A stretch of 64,000 nt of DNA from Fusobacterium ulcerans (GCF_003019675.1 NZ_CP028105.1:2062282-2126281), one strand, 5' to 3'; shown: positions 1 through 10,024, counted from the first letter of the stretch. Numbers and translations are program-made. Notes: generated by a model not told the origin, from the sequence alone.

Positions 1-1
1 T

Positions 2-3000
2 CAAATAGAAATTGGAAAATATTCATATGGTGGGATAGGTATCTTTGGAAAGCAAGGTACAATAGAAATATTAGCTCCATCTGGAACTTCTGGAGAGAAA
101 AGCAATATAACAATTTCAGATGGAGAAAAAAATACTGGAATTATTGCTAAAGGTGGAGATGTAAAGTTTAATGGAGACATCTTAATAAAAGGTGGAAAAG
201 ATAATAGAGCAGCAGTTGCAGAAAGCGGGAAAAAAATAACTATAACTGGAAATGTAACAGCTGGAAGTAATGATAAAAAAATTGAAGACAGTGTTATTTT
301 ATATGCAAAAGATAATGGAACAGTAATAACTGTAGAAAATGACAAATTAAATTTAAAATTGTCAGGGGATAGTACTGGAATTTTTGCAACAAGTCAGGGA
401 AAAGTAGCTGCAAATAGAACTTCTTTAACTCTTTCACAACCTGATGCCAGTGGAAATATTCCAGAACCTACTGCGGAAGTCAACATTTATGTAGAAGGGA
501 AAAAAGATACTGATGGAAAGATCAAAGGTCTAGGATTGTATACAAGTTCTGGAGGAAATATCAGTGCTAAAAATACTTATGTTAAAGTTAAAAATGGTGC
601 TGTTGGAATAGCTTCAGTAGGTAATGGATCAAAAGTTGACTTGACAGGAGGTATAATAGATTATGAAGGAAATGGATATGCTGTTTATACTTCTGACAAT
701 GGAGAAATTGATTTAACAAATGGAGAAATAATTTTAAGAGGTAAGGCTACTGCATTGGAATTAGATTTTGCAGGAGGAGTTAATCCAATAAAGCTTCAAG
801 GTGCAAGAATTACTGTTATGTCTAATGATGCAATAATAGCTAACTTAAAAAATGCTGGTGTCCTAAATATAGCAGACTTAGAAAGTAATATTTCTACAAA
901 CTTAGGTGGAGTAACTTTTAAGAATGGAACAAACGGCAGTGAAGTATTTGATAAATATAAAGTTGCAGCAATAGATGGAGGAACTCTTAATATTGATACA
1001 AATATAGATAAGGGAGATACTTCAACAAGCAGTCCAGGATTTTATTATTATAGAAGATTCTTAGGACAAAGACTTAAAATAAGTGTTCTAGATAATGTAA
1101 CAGTTAATGCTTCGATAAATAGTGCTTATGCTTCAGAATATTTTAAAGGACAAGTTGTAGGACTTGAAATAAACTCTAGCTCTTCTGCTACAGGAATAAG
1201 CGATACTCAAATAAATCTTGGACAGGGAGCTAAAATTGTGGCGTCGAGACTGGATAGTGGAAGTGGAGCAATTGGAGCATATATAAATTATGGTGAAATT
1301 ACTCTTGATACAGGAAGTTCTATAGAAGTGGAAAAAACTTTAAAAAATGAAAATGGAGTAGGAATATATGCTGTAAATGGAAGTAAAGTAACTAATAAAG
1401 GAAATATTACTGTTGATGGAAACTATGGAATAGGTATCTTTGGTACAGCATATAGAACAGATTCATCTAATATCCCTGTTGTTAATGAATTTGGTGGAAA
1501 AGCTGGCGAAGGTGAATTAGAAATAAATAATGCTCAGAACATCACTTTATTAGGTATGGGTACTGTTGGTATTTATGCAAAAAATAATAATGGTTCTGTT
1601 TCTAGTGAAAAAACTAAAGTAAACAATACAGGAAATATAACTGTAGGGGATTCAAATACATCTACTTCAGTAGGGATTTATGGTGAAAAAGCCGAAATTT
1701 CAAACACAGGAACAATTTCAGTGGGAGCTGGAGGGGTAGCTATATATGCAACAACTGGAAGTAAAGTTACAAATCTTGGAACTTTAAAACTTGGTTCTGA
1801 TGGTATAGGAATTATGGCTGATGGAACTTCTACTATTACAGCAACTAATGTAATTCTGGGAAGTAATGCTGGAACAGATGATAGTGGAAAAACTGGTGTT
1901 TTCTATAAAGGTTCAGCAAGTGGAATTGATAATAAAAGTATAGCCTTAAATGTAAATGCAGAAAACCTTGATAAAGGAACAGCTATATACGTTGAAAATA
2001 TGAATGTAACTTCTTCTGGAGCTTTAAATGTAGGTAAAGAAGGAATAGGTATTTTTGTAAAAGGAAATTCAACTCAGACAGGTACAAATACTGGAACTAT
2101 AGATCTTACAGCTGGGAAAAATGATGCAGTAGGTATGTATACAACAACTGCAAATATTCTTAATAATACAGGGGGAAGTATAAATGTAAATGATACTTCT
2201 CAAATAGGAATGTATGCAGAAGAGGCGAATCATAAAGCAACAAACAAGGGAACAATTAATCTGAATGCAGATAGTTCTACTGGTATATATGTGAAATTAG
2301 GTGCTGTAGCAGAGCTTGATACAGGAAACAGCATAGTATTTAACAAGAAATTCAGTGTAGGAGTTTTTGCTGAGAATGCTACAGTAAACTTTAAAGATGA
2401 TTTGACTTTTGCAAATAATAATGAAAATAAGAATATATATGTTTATGGTAAAGGTGCAACAGTTGGAATAGATCCTGGAAAAATTGTAACAGTAGATGGA
2501 ATGGAAACTCCAACAACAGCAGGAAATAAAACTGTAGGAATCTATCTTGAAAATGCTGGTACTGGAAGTACATTTACAAGTAATACAACAGGCCAACTTG
2601 TTGTTCAAAGAGAAGCTGTAGGTATCTATTCAAAAGGCAATAATACTTTAAATGTAAATGTAACAGCTACAGGAGAAAAAACTACAGGAGTATTTATTGA
2701 TGGAGGATCAACTATAACAGGAACTGTAACTGCTCAAGGAACATCAACAGCTGGAGCAGTAGGAGTATATGGAAGTGGCGGAGCTGTAACAATAGGCGCT
2801 GGAGGCCTTGCTCTTAAAACAGATACAGGTAAAGGAACAGGAATGTATCTTACTGATGGGGCTCATGCAGCAGGAGGAAAAATCACTGTAAACAATACAG
2901 CTACAGTTGATAATATAGGAGTATACTACAGCAAGGGAACAGCTTCAGGAACTGTGACAAATGGAGCTGAAGTTGAACTTACAGGAAATAAAAGTATAGG

Positions 3001-6000
3001 AATATATGCAGCAGATGGAATAAATCTTGTAAATACTAAAAATATAACATCTACAGGGTTAAATAATAATATAGCTTCATATGTAGGAGGAAACTCAACA
3101 CTGACTTCAAATGGAAATATAACTATGACAGGTACAGACGGCAACATAGGTATATATACAGGAAAGGGAAGTGGAATAAATAATGGAGCTATTGATTTAA
3201 CAGGATCTATAGGAAGATCATCAGCAGGGATGGTGGCTAAAACTGATACATCATCAGATACAGCTTCTGTAGAAAACAAGAATAGAATTACAGTAGGAAG
3301 CAATCTTGGAATGTATGTAGCAGGAAACGGAACAAGTTCAGGAAAAAATACAGGAACAATAACTGCAACAACAGGAACAGGAGTGTATGTAAATGGTTCT
3401 GGAAATAGTTTTAATGGAACTGGAGGAACTATCACATCAAATGCAGTAGGAATTTATCTGAAGGATACAGGTGCAAATAAAATCACTGCTGGAACTTTAA
3501 ATATAGCTTCAGGAGGAGTAGGAGTATTTGGAGAAAATGCCAAGATAGACTTTGCAGTAAATGTAACAGGAACAGGAGCGGTAGGAGTTGCAGCTAAAAG
3601 TGGAACAGTAATATCAGGAAATATAACAACAGGACAGGGTTCGGTTGGAGCATATCTTCTTGATGGTACAGTAACATTTAATGGAGCAAATATAACAACA
3701 GGAGCTAATAGTAGTTCAGGAACATCAGTAGGAGTCCTATTTGACAATACAATAGCAGGTCCATACACTATGAATAATGTAAGTGTAAATGCCAAAAATG
3801 GAGTGGGAATATATCTAGGCGGAGCTGGAATGACTCTTAACCATAATGGAACTGTAACTACTGAAGGTGGAATTGGTATATATGTAAAAAATGGAACTAC
3901 ATTGACAACAGGAGAATCAACATTAAATATAAGCAATGGTGGAACAGGAGTATATATAGATGGTGGTATAGCTAATCTTGGAACATCAGGAAATCTTAAA
4001 TTTAATTTTGGAACTGGTGGTGGAATAGGAGTATTCAATAATGGAGGAACTCTTAATCTTGGAAACAACATAACAGCAATTGGTTCAGGATCTCTTGCAG
4101 CAACTTCAAATGGAAGTTTGATTTCATCTGGAAATTTGAACATAGGTGAAGGTGGAACAGGACTTCTTGGAACATATGATAATGGAACTACAACACTAAA
4201 GAATATAACAAATAATGGTGGAACAATAACAGCCCATACTGGTGGAATAGGTCTTGCAGCTATAAAAGGAACAAGTACTCCAACAGCAAAAGTCACTATA
4301 AATAATAGTGGAATAATTAATGCAAATGGAATCTCAAATGGAGTTAACCCTTCTCCTTCTATCGGTATCTTTACAGATGTAGCTGATGTAATAAATACTG
4401 GAACTATTAATGTAGGAAGTAATGGAATAGGAATTTATTCTAATCATAATGGAGTTCTTACATCAGTAAAAAATGATAATATGAAAATGACAGGAACAGA
4501 TGGAATAGGAGTATATCTTAAAGGGACAACAGCTGGACTTACATCAAATAATATAAATTCAACAGGATCAAGAAATACAGGAGTAGTTCTTGAGGGAGTA
4601 ACATCAGCTATTGATGCAGGAACTATTACTTTAGGAAATGAAAGTATAGGAGTGTTAGCAACAAATGGAACAAATTCTCTAATAGATGGAACTATTTCAG
4701 TAGGTGCTTCAAGTGGAACTAAGAGTGCAATAGGAATAGTAGCAAATGGTGGTTCTAATGTCACTGTAGCAGGAACATCGACTATTACAGCTGGAAATGG
4801 TGGTATAGGAGTATACGCTGAAGGAGCTGGAACGATAGTTACAGTAGCTGATACAGGAAATATTACAGTAGGAACAGATGGAATATATATGTATTCAAAA
4901 GGTGCTGCCTTGACTTTCACAGGAAATATTACCGCAGACAACCAAATAGGAATAGTAGCAGATGGAGGAAGTGTAACTTCCAGCGGAAGCTCAAGTATAA
5001 CAGCTAAAAATGGTGGAATAGGTGCATATGTAAAAAATGCAGCTCCTGCATTTGGTACAACAGCAATTACGGTTCAAAGTGGAGTTGCTGAGACAACTTC
5101 TGCTCCAGCAAAATATTCAGTAGGAATTTACTATGATAGTGTAGCATCAGCAGGAATAATACCAACAGTTACACAGACAGGAAATTATACAATTGGTAGG
5201 GTTTTAAATAAATCAACAGGAACTGTATCTGGTGGAATTTCTATAGGAAGTTCTGGAAATAATCAGGTAGGAGTAATGGCAAAAGAAAACTCTAATCTTA
5301 CAGTAACAGGAGGAATATCTGTAATAGGAGGAAATAGTAATATTGGTGTATATGGAAAAAGCAGTGCAATAGCAGTTAATGGAAATATATCAGTTGCTTC
5401 TGCTGCTTCATTAACAAATTCATCAATAGGAGTATTTATAGATAAAGGGATATATAATGGAACTACAGGAGATATTTCAGTTGGTAATAATAGTATTGGA
5501 ATCTATGGAAAAGATTTGAATGGAGGATCAATTTCTCAAACTGGAACTGTTATGACTGTAAGTAATAGTGGAGTTGGTATATATGGAACTGGTACAGGTA
5601 ATGGAACAGAAAATATCAATTTAACAATGACTACAGGAATAACACTTGGAAATAATAATTCTATAGGAGTATATGCAAAAAATATAAATACATCTGTCAC
5701 AGGTGATATACATGTTGGAACAAATACAAGTATAGGAATAGTAAGTGAAGGAAATGGAAATGTAACATATACAGGTGACTTGGCAATAGCGAATAAAGGA
5801 ACTGGGGAAAAGGATACTGGATCAGTAGGTATCTATAAGTTGAATGGAACTGGAACTATAAATACATTAGCAGGTAACTGGAATGTAGGAAATAATGGAT
5901 ATGGAATTTTCTTGAAACAAGCAGCAGGACAATCAGCAACAATTAACAATAATGCTGATATGACTTTAGGAACAGCAGCTGTAGGAATATTCTCAAGTGG

Positions 6001-8053
6001 AAAAAATACAGTAAATAATACTGGAGATATAATTGTAGGGAAAACTGATGTAAAAGGTGATCACGATAATATAGAAAATCATCTTAATTCAATAGGAATC
6101 TATGCAACTGGCGGAACTAAAGTAAATAATGCAGGAAATATAACTGTAAATTATGATCATTCAGTAGGAATCTATGGAGATGGAGCAGAAACAAGGATTC
6201 AAAATACAGGAACTATTAATGTTGATGGTGGAGGAGTAGGAATCCTTGTAAGAGATGGAGCAGTAGCAGTAAATGCTGTTGGAGGAAATATCATCTTAGG
6301 AAGTACATCAGCACCAGATCCTTGTACAGCGATTACAGTAGGAATGGCAGCATATTCAGGAGCTAGAATAGAAAATGCAGGAACAATAACTGTTAATGAA
6401 GGTGTTGGAATGCTTATAGGACAAGGTGCAACATTTAATAACAGTGGAACTATTTATTTAAAAAATGGAATAGGGATAGAAGGACCAGGAGCTGTAAATA
6501 ACTATGGGGATATAGTTATTCTTCCAGGTGGAAATGGAACTCCAGGAGCAAATGTAGGAGTATCCAAAGCGGAAGTAGGAAGTGTAAAAATTGAATCAGA
6601 TGGAACAATAACAATCAATGATAAATATGTATCTATTGGAGGAACACTTTCAACAGCAGGAAATATAGTAGTAAATGGAGCCTATGTAGATGTAACAACA
6701 GGAACACCTCTATTTAATGCAAATAGTGTAAGTGGAGAAGTAAAACTACTTCCAAACTTTGCAGCAACAGGAAATGGAATTTCATATGAGATAGAAGGCT
6801 TTATAAATACAGCAATGGGAACAATAACAGGAAACAAACTTACTCCTGTGACATCACCTCTGTTTATTGCAAAAGTAACAGATAAAGGAAGCCTTGTTAT
6901 TGCTAAGAAGCCTTATGCTGATTTGACAATAGGTGATCAGTTTGATGCGCTTGATAAAGGATTGGATAATATTCTTAAAAATAGTGGCGGAAATGGAAAA
7001 GATGCTGAAATTCTGAAAGGCTTGAATGAATATCTGGAAGGACTTCCAGCAGACCAGTTTGAAAGAGAGACATCATTGAAGCTAGCTGAAACAAGAGGAG
7101 ATATCTATGCAACTATTCAAGGAAGAATGCAGGATATCAACAGAGCATTTGACAACTCTTTCTATGAACTTGAATCTTCATATAATCTGACAAAAGACAG
7201 CAGTAAATACAGCGTTATCTATACTGATGGAAACTATAAAGATTCTACATTGGGAATAGACGACTATGATTACAAAGTAATGGGAGTTCTTTATATGAAA
7301 GAGAAGGAAGGAACAGAGTATGGAAGCAAGTATGGATATACATTAGGATTTACAGGATCAAAGTTTGACTTTGATGATGGTGGATCAAAAGAGGATGTAT
7401 ACTCATTAAGAGTAGGAGCACATAGAGTTAAAAATCTAAGTGAGGAACATAAAGTATCATGGCTGTCAAGAATAGAGCTTGGATACAACAGACATATTGC
7501 GAAGAGAAAGCTTAATCTTCAAGAAACATTTGAAAATAAGGGAGAATACAATACTTACTCTGTAGCACTTGACAACAGACTTACAAAGGTTATCTATACA
7601 GATCTTTCTAGACAGTTAGATGTATATGCTGATTTAGATTTAGAGTATGGAAAAGTAGATGACTTTAAAGAAAGTGCTGGAAGCAAAGGCGGACTTGAAG
7701 TGCAGATTAAAGACAATGATTATCTAAGCGCACAGGCAGGAGCTGGAGTGAAGGCATCTCAAAGAATCTATGCAGGAAATGACGTCTCAGTAAAAGTAAC
7801 AGCAGATGTAAAATATGCATATGAGCTTGGAGACAACTATGATGGAAACAAAGCAAGACTTAAAAATGGAAGAGAAGGATATTACAGTCTAATCACTCCA
7901 GAAGAGAGCGAAGGAAAACTGACTGGTAAAATTGGACTTACAATAGAAAAAGCCAACCACATGGGAGTAACATTCGAAGTGGAAGCAGCAGATGAAGGAA
8001 ATAGAAAAGATTCATCAATTAAATATGGAATGAGATTCAATTACAAATTTTAA
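2..8053 (+). CDS. Giant type V autotransporter, 5'-truncated by window edge
   Basis: Surface or secreted passenger exported by its own C-terminal outer-membrane barrel. The frame is open from the first bases of the window, so the real start lies upstream; the TTG at 359 is internal. About 2683 residues are visible. Residues 1 to about 2300 are a low-complexity Gly/Thr/Asn/Ser/Val passenger built of short repeats such as VGIYAENG and NTGTITVG, typical of a long parallel beta-helix. A helical linker follows at about 2310-2390 (contains LEGLPADQFERE). The last roughly 290 residues are an autotransporter barrel with alternating aromatic strands ending in MRFNYKF. A terminator hairpin follows at once. 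Adhesion or biofilm is the usual role of such fusobacterial proteins, but the ligand cannot be read from sequence. I noticed only one cysteine in the visible passenger (PDPCTA). Family confidence is high, specific function unknown. Confidence 0.93.
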   Translation, partial: QIEIGKYSYGGIGIFGKQGTIEILAPSGTSGEKSNITISDGEKNTGIIAKGGDVKFNGDILIKGGKDNRAAVAESGKKITITGNVTAGSNDKKIEDSVILYAKDNGTVITVENDKLNLKLSGDSTGIFATSQGKVAANRTSLTLSQPDASGNIPEPTAEVNIYVEGKKDTDGKIKGLGLYTSSGGNISAKNTYVKVKNGAVGIASVGNGSKVDLTGGIIDYEGNGYAVYTSDNGEIDLTNGEIILRGKATALELDFAGGVNPIKLQGARITVMSNDAIIANLKNAGVLNIADLESNISTNLGGVTFKNGTNGSEVFDKYKVAAIDGGTLNIDTNIDKGDTSTSSPGFYYYRRFLGQRLKISVLDNVTVNASINSAYASEYFKGQVVGLEINSSSSATGISDTQINLGQGAKIVASRLDSGSGAIGAYINYGEITLDTGSSIEVEKTLKNENGVGIYAVNGSKVTNKGNITVDGNYGIGIFGTAYRTDSSNIPVVNEFGGKAGEGELEINNAQNITLLGMGTVGIYAKNNNGSVSSEKTKVNNTGNITVGDSNTSTSVGIYGEKAEISNTGTISVGAGGVAIYATTGSKVTNLGTLKLGSDGIGIMADGTSTITATNVILGSNAGTDDSGKTGVFYKGSASGIDNKSIALNVNAENLDKGTAIYVENMNVTSSGALNVGKEGIGIFVKGNSTQTGTNTGTIDLTAGKNDAVGMYTTTANILNNTGGSINVNDTSQIGMYAEEANHKATNKGTINLNADSSTGIYVKLGAVAELDTGNSIVFNKKFSVGVFAENATVNFKDDLTFANNNENKNIYVYGKGATVGIDPGKIVTVDGMETPTTAGNKTVGIYLENAGTGSTFTSNTTGQLVVQREAVGIYSKGNNTLNVNVTATGEKTTGVFIDGGSTITGTVTAQGTSTAGAVGVYGSGGAVTIGAGGLALKTDTGKGTGMYLTDGAHAAGGKITVNNTATVDNIGVYYSKGTASGTVTNGAEVELTGNKSIGIYAADGINLVNTKNITSTGLNNNIASYVGGNSTLTSNGNITMTGTDGNIGIYTGKGSGINNGAIDLTGSIGRSSAGMVAKTDTSSDTASVENKNRITVGSNLGMYVAGNGTSSGKNTGTITATTGTGVYVNGSGNSFNGTGGTITSNAVGIYLKDTGANKITAGTLNIASGGVGVFGENAKIDFAVNVTGTGAVGVAAKSGTVISGNITTGQGSVGAYLLDGTVTFNGANITTGANSSSGTSVGVLFDNTIAGPYTMNNVSVNAKNGVGIYLGGAGMTLNHNGTVTTEGGIGIYVKNGTTLTTGESTLNISNGGTGVYIDGGIANLGTSGNLKFNFGTGGGIGVFNNGGTLNLGNNITAIGSGSLAATSNGSLISSGNLNIGEGGTGLLGTYDNGTTTLKNITNNGGTITAHTGGIGLAAIKGTSTPTAKVTINNSGIINANGISNGVNPSPSIGIFTDVADVINTGTINVGSNGIGIYSNHNGVLTSVKNDNMKMTGTDGIGVYLKGTTAGLTSNNINSTGSRNTGVVLEGVTSAIDAGTITLGNESIGVLATNGTNSLIDGTISVGASSGTKSAIGIVANGGSNVTVAGTSTITAGNGGIGVYAEGAGTIVTVADTGNITVGTDGIYMYSKGAALTFTGNITADNQIGIVADGGSVTSSGSSSITAKNGGIGAYVKNAAPAFGTTAITVQSGVAETTSAPAKYSVGIYYDSVASAGIIPTVTQTGNYTIGRVLNKSTGTVSGGISIGSSGNNQVGVMAKENSNLTVTGGISVIGGNSNIGVYGKSSAIAVNGNISVASAASLTNSSIGVFIDKGIYNGTTGDISVGNNSIGIYGKDLNGGSISQTGTVMTVSNSGVGIYGTGTGNGTENINLTMTTGITLGNNNSIGVYAKNINTSVTGDIHVGTNTSIGIVSEGNGNVTYTGDLAIANKGTGEKDTGSVGIYKLNGTGTINTLAGNWNVGNNGYGIFLKQAAGQSATINNNADMTLGTAAVGIFSSGKNTVNNTGDIIVGKTDVKGDHDNIENHLNSIGIYATGGTKVNNAGNITVNYDHSVGIYGDGAETRIQNTGTINVDGGGVGILVRDGAVAVNAVGGNIILGSTSAPDPCTAITVGMAAYSGARIENAGTITVNEGVGMLIGQGATFNNSGTIYLKNGIGIEGPGAVNNYGDIVILPGGNGTPGANVGVSKAEVGSVKIESDGTITINDKYVSIGGTLSTAGNIVVNGAYVDVTTGTPLFNANSVSGEVKLLPNFAATGNGISYEIEGFINTAMGTITGNKLTPVTSPLFIAKVTDKGSLVIAKKPYADLTIGDQFDALDKGLDNILKNSGGNGKDAEILKGLNEYLEGLPADQFERETSLKLAETRGDIYATIQGRMQDINRAFDNSFYELESSYNLTKDSSKYSVIYTDGNYKDSTLGIDDYDYKVMGVLYMKEKEGTEYGSKYGYTLGFTGSKFDFDDGGSKEDVYSLRVGAHRVKNLSEEHKVSWLSRIELGYNRHIAKRKLNLQETFENKGEYNTYSVALDNRLTKVIYTDLSRQLDVYADLDLEYGKVDDFKESAGSKGGLEVQIKDNDYLSAQAGAGVKASQRIYAGNDVSVKVTADVKYAYELGDNYDGNKARLKNGREGYYSLITPEESEGKLTGKIGLTIEKANHMGVTFEVEAADEGNRKDSSIKYGMRFNYKF

Positions 8054-8060
8054 ATTAGTA

Positions 8061-8090
8061 AAACTGTCCCTGAAAAGGGACAGTTTATTA
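8061..8090 (+). terminator. Rho-independent terminator after the autotransporter
   Basis: A perfect 10-bp stem, AAACTGTCCC at 8061-8070 and GGGACAGTTT at 8077-8086, with a TGAAAA loop, lies 8 bp after the autotransporter stop. The T-tract is short, so some read-through into the next small genes is possible. Confidence 0.85.
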
Positions 8091-8109
8091 GACTAAAGGT
8101 GGAAAAAAT

Positions 8110-8436
8110 ATGGATGAAAAGACAGAAAAAAGAGGAAGGCCTTTAGGAAGTGGAAACAAAAAAGATGTCATTTTAGGCATAAGAGTCAGTAAGGAAGAAT
8201 ACAATATAATAAAAGAGGGCCTTGCTAAATTAAAAGGTAAATATAAAACAAATAAAAACATAATATTATATTTATTTAAAAAATATAATATTCTTGAAGA
8301 GAACAATAAAAAATCAGATAAAATGTTTCTTAAAATAATAATTGAAGAAATGAAAAAGAAAAAATATACAAAAGAAGAAAAAGAACAGTTAATAAAAGAA
8401 ATATATAAGACTATTGAAAATAAAGATGAAGAATAG
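8110..8436 (+). CDS. Small basic protein with AT-hook-like N terminus, possible DNA-binding protein
   Basis: A 108-residue protein I cannot assign to a named family. Residues 8-18 (KRGRPLGSGNK) carry the RGRP core of an AT-hook. Residues 21-61 (ILGIRVSKEEYNIIKEGL onward) look like a ribbon-helix-helix strand-helix-helix unit. The C-terminal half is Lys/Glu-rich helix. The start has a good Shine-Dalgarno (AAAGGTGGAAAAAAT before ATG). It is first in a five-gene rightward cassette that contains a FadA-like adhesin. Its C-terminal segment EMKKKKYTKEEKEQL is nearly repeated in the next gene (EMEKKKYTEEEKKYL). DNA binding is inference from composition. Confidence 0.7.
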   Translation: MDEKTEKRGRPLGSGNKKDVILGIRVSKEEYNIIKEGLAKLKGKYKTNKNIILYLFKKYNILEENNKKSDKMFLKIIIEEMKKKKYTKEEKEQLIKEIYKTIENKDEE

Positions 8437-8472
8437 TTTTTTAATTAAAGGAATTTAAGATGAGGAGAAAAC

Positions 8473-8886
8473 ATGCAAATAAAATTAACTAAAGAAGAGA
8501 CAGAAAAATTAGGTGAAAATAAAGATGGAATAGCTCAGCTTCTAGTAAGAAAAGCTATTCTTGCAGAGATGGAAAAGAAAAAATATACAGAAGAAGAAAA
8601 AAAATATCTTGAAGAAATGAAAATAAATATAGAAGTTGAGTTTTATCTTAATTCAATAGCACAAAAAGCAGTTCAAATATATGATTATGAACTTTTAGAA
8701 GTATATAAAAATAATAGTGAACTACTAAAAGATAAAAATACAGTAGAAATATATCCACAACTTCAACAGGCTTTATTTAATAAAAAACTTGGAGAAGAAA
8801 AAGTAAAGGTAATAAATGAAATAGTTGAAAAATATAAAATAAATGATGTATTAAAAGAGTATATAAAACCAGAAGAAGAGAAATAG
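8473..8886 (+). CDS. Unknown helical protein in FadA-like cassette
   Basis: A 137-residue, highly charged, mostly helical protein with no signal peptide or membrane segment; I do not recognise the family. The start follows a clear Shine-Dalgarno (GATGAGGAGAAAAC). Residues 31-45 match the C-terminal part of the preceding protein, suggesting a shared module or a recombination event. The stop is only 8 bp before the GTG start of the FadA-like gene, so the two are almost certainly co-transcribed and possibly translationally coupled. Confidence 0.7.
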   Translation: MQIKLTKEETEKLGENKDGIAQLLVRKAILAEMEKKKYTEEEKKYLEEMKINIEVEFYLNSIAQKAVQIYDYELLEVYKNNSELLKDKNTVEIYPQLQQALFNKKLGEEKVKVINEIVEKYKINDVLKEYIKPEEEK

Positions 8887-8894
8887 GAGGGAAT

Positions 8895-9257
8895 GTGAAA
8901 AAGATATTAGTAGGATGTATTTTAGCAGTATCAGTGGCGTCATATTCAGCAACAGATGTAATGTCAACATTGGAACAGCTTGAACTCAATCTCCAGCAAC
9001 TGGAGGCTGAGGAAAAAGCTATGTATAATCAAAGAAAAGCAGAGGCCGAGGAAGCAGAAAGAACTTTAGCAAATCAAAGAAAAATGTATGCAGAAATATC
9101 AGAGAAAGAGAAAAAAATATCAAGTGTAAAAGATAATAAATTTTATAAAGATCAATATCAGGAACTAGCAAAAAAATATGGAGAGGCTAAAAAAGAATTG
9201 GAAATAGATATGAAAAAGCAAGAAGAAATAATAAATATTTTTGAAGCTATAAAATAA
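8895..9257 (+). CDS. FadA-family adhesin
   Basis: A small secreted coiled-coil adhesin of the type fusobacteria use to bind host cadherins and other cells. The 120-residue precursor has a signal peptide at about 1-18 (MKKILVGCILAVSVASYS), and the mature part begins ATDV, as FadA does (ATDA). The mature chain is an alpha-helical hairpin with the FadA-like blocks LEQLELNLQQLEAEE, RTLANQRKMYAEISEKEK and FYKDQYQELAKKYGEAKK. Length is close to that of F. nucleatum FadA (about 129). The start is GTG at 8895 after AGGAGGGAAT; the ATG two bases earlier runs straight into a stop. Host-binding activity is inferred from the family. Confidence 0.88.
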   Translation: MKKILVGCILAVSVASYSATDVMSTLEQLELNLQQLEAEEKAMYNQRKAEAEEAERTLANQRKMYAEISEKEKKISSVKDNKFYKDQYQELAKKYGEAKKELEIDMKKQEEIINIFEAIK

Positions 9258-9287
9258 AAAATATCTGGAGATAAAAAGGGAAAGAAA

Positions 9288-9476
9288 ATGAATACAAAAG
9301 ATTATAGGTTATATGGATGTCATTTTACAAAAGAAGAATATGGTTTTATAAAAAGAAAATTAAAGAAATTATCTAACAGGAATAGTGAAACAAAAATAAC
9401 TGATACCCAAGTATTATTAGAACTTTTTAAACTTGCGTTAAAGGAAGAAAAAGAAGAGAAAGGGCAGGAAATATGA
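9288..9476 (+). CDS. Small RHH-like protein
   Basis: A 62-residue basic protein with a possible ribbon-helix-helix arrangement: a short strand (YRLYGCHFT) followed by helices KEEYGFIKRKLKKLS and TDTQVLLELFKLALKE. The stop overlaps the next start by 4 bp (ATGA), so it is translationally coupled to the HU-like gene. I infer a DNA-binding or antitoxin-like role only from size and pattern. No toxin partner is recognisable beside it. Confidence 0.65.
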   Translation: MNTKDYRLYGCHFTKEEYGFIKRKLKKLSNRNSETKITDTQVLLELFKLALKEEKEEKGQEI

Positions 9477-9757
9477 AAGAAACAGAAATTATAAGAGAAT
9501 ATAAAGAAAAAAGAAAATTAAAAAACTTAAAAACTGCAAAAGAAAAAATAGAAGCTTTTTGGGAAACTTTAATAGATAGTTTGCAGGAAGATGAAAGGCT
9601 AATTTTTAAAGGATGGGGAACTTTTGAAGTAAAAAAAATTAAAGAAAGAATATTTAATAATCCAAGAACAAAGAAAATAGAAAAAATATCACCAATAAAT
9701 AAAATAGTATTTAAACAAGGGAAGATATTAAAGAAAAAATTTAATGAGGAAATATAA
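9473..9757 (+). CDS. HU-like nucleoid DNA-binding protein, divergent
   Basis: A 94-residue protein resembling the HU/IHF fold. N-terminal helices include AKEKIEAFWETLIDSLQEDE. The hallmark turn GWGTFEVKKIKERIFNNPRT corresponds to the HU GFGTF-x-R-x-R-x-(G/R)-x-NP-x-T region. A closing KIVFKQGKILKKKFNE matches the F-K-x-G-K-x-L-K ending of HU. It is more basic and more divergent than a housekeeping HU. It is the last gene of the FadA-like cassette. Similar genes lie at 37425 and 42561, each also beside a surface-protein gene. Confidence 0.8.
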   Translation: MKETEIIREYKEKRKLKNLKTAKEKIEAFWETLIDSLQEDERLIFKGWGTFEVKKIKERIFNNPRTKKIEKISPINKIVFKQGKILKKKFNEEI

Positions 9758-9784
9758 AAAAGAATAGAAATTTTATAAATATAC

Positions 9785-9812
9785 AGGGTAGGGAATTTTC
9801 TCTACCCTTATT
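9785..9812 (+). terminator. Terminator-like hairpin closing the FadA cassette
   Basis: AGGGTAG at 9785-9791 pairs with CTACCCT at 9802-9808. The stem can extend inward by G-T and G-C pairs, and a moderately T-rich stretch follows. It lies 27 bp after the HU-like stop. The rest of 9758-10071 is AT-rich, with no gene and only the GntR operator candidate described separately. Confidence 0.65.
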
Positions 9813-10024
9813 AAGTTAAAAAATAAATTTGCTCTCATTTAATCTAGTAGAGGAATAGTTCAAATTTTTTGTTATATATAATATATTTTATTTGATAATT
9901 TTAGTATGGAGAATATATTCATAAAATTTAAACTGTGATACAATTCACTAAAATAGTTAATTTCGTTTTACTATAAGTACAGATGTACTGAATATAGATA
10001 TTTTTATATAAAATAATAATATTT

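Noticed and set aside
2926-4941. Long open frames on the minus strand under the first autotransporter (up to 280 codons)
   Set aside because: They are the shadow of a Gly/Thr/Asn-repeat gene read backwards (Pro/Val-rich), have no ribosome site and lie wholly inside a clear gene.
9288-9757. RHH-like plus HU-like pair as a toxin-antitoxin module
   Set aside because: Neither protein resembles a toxin; the second matches the HU fold.
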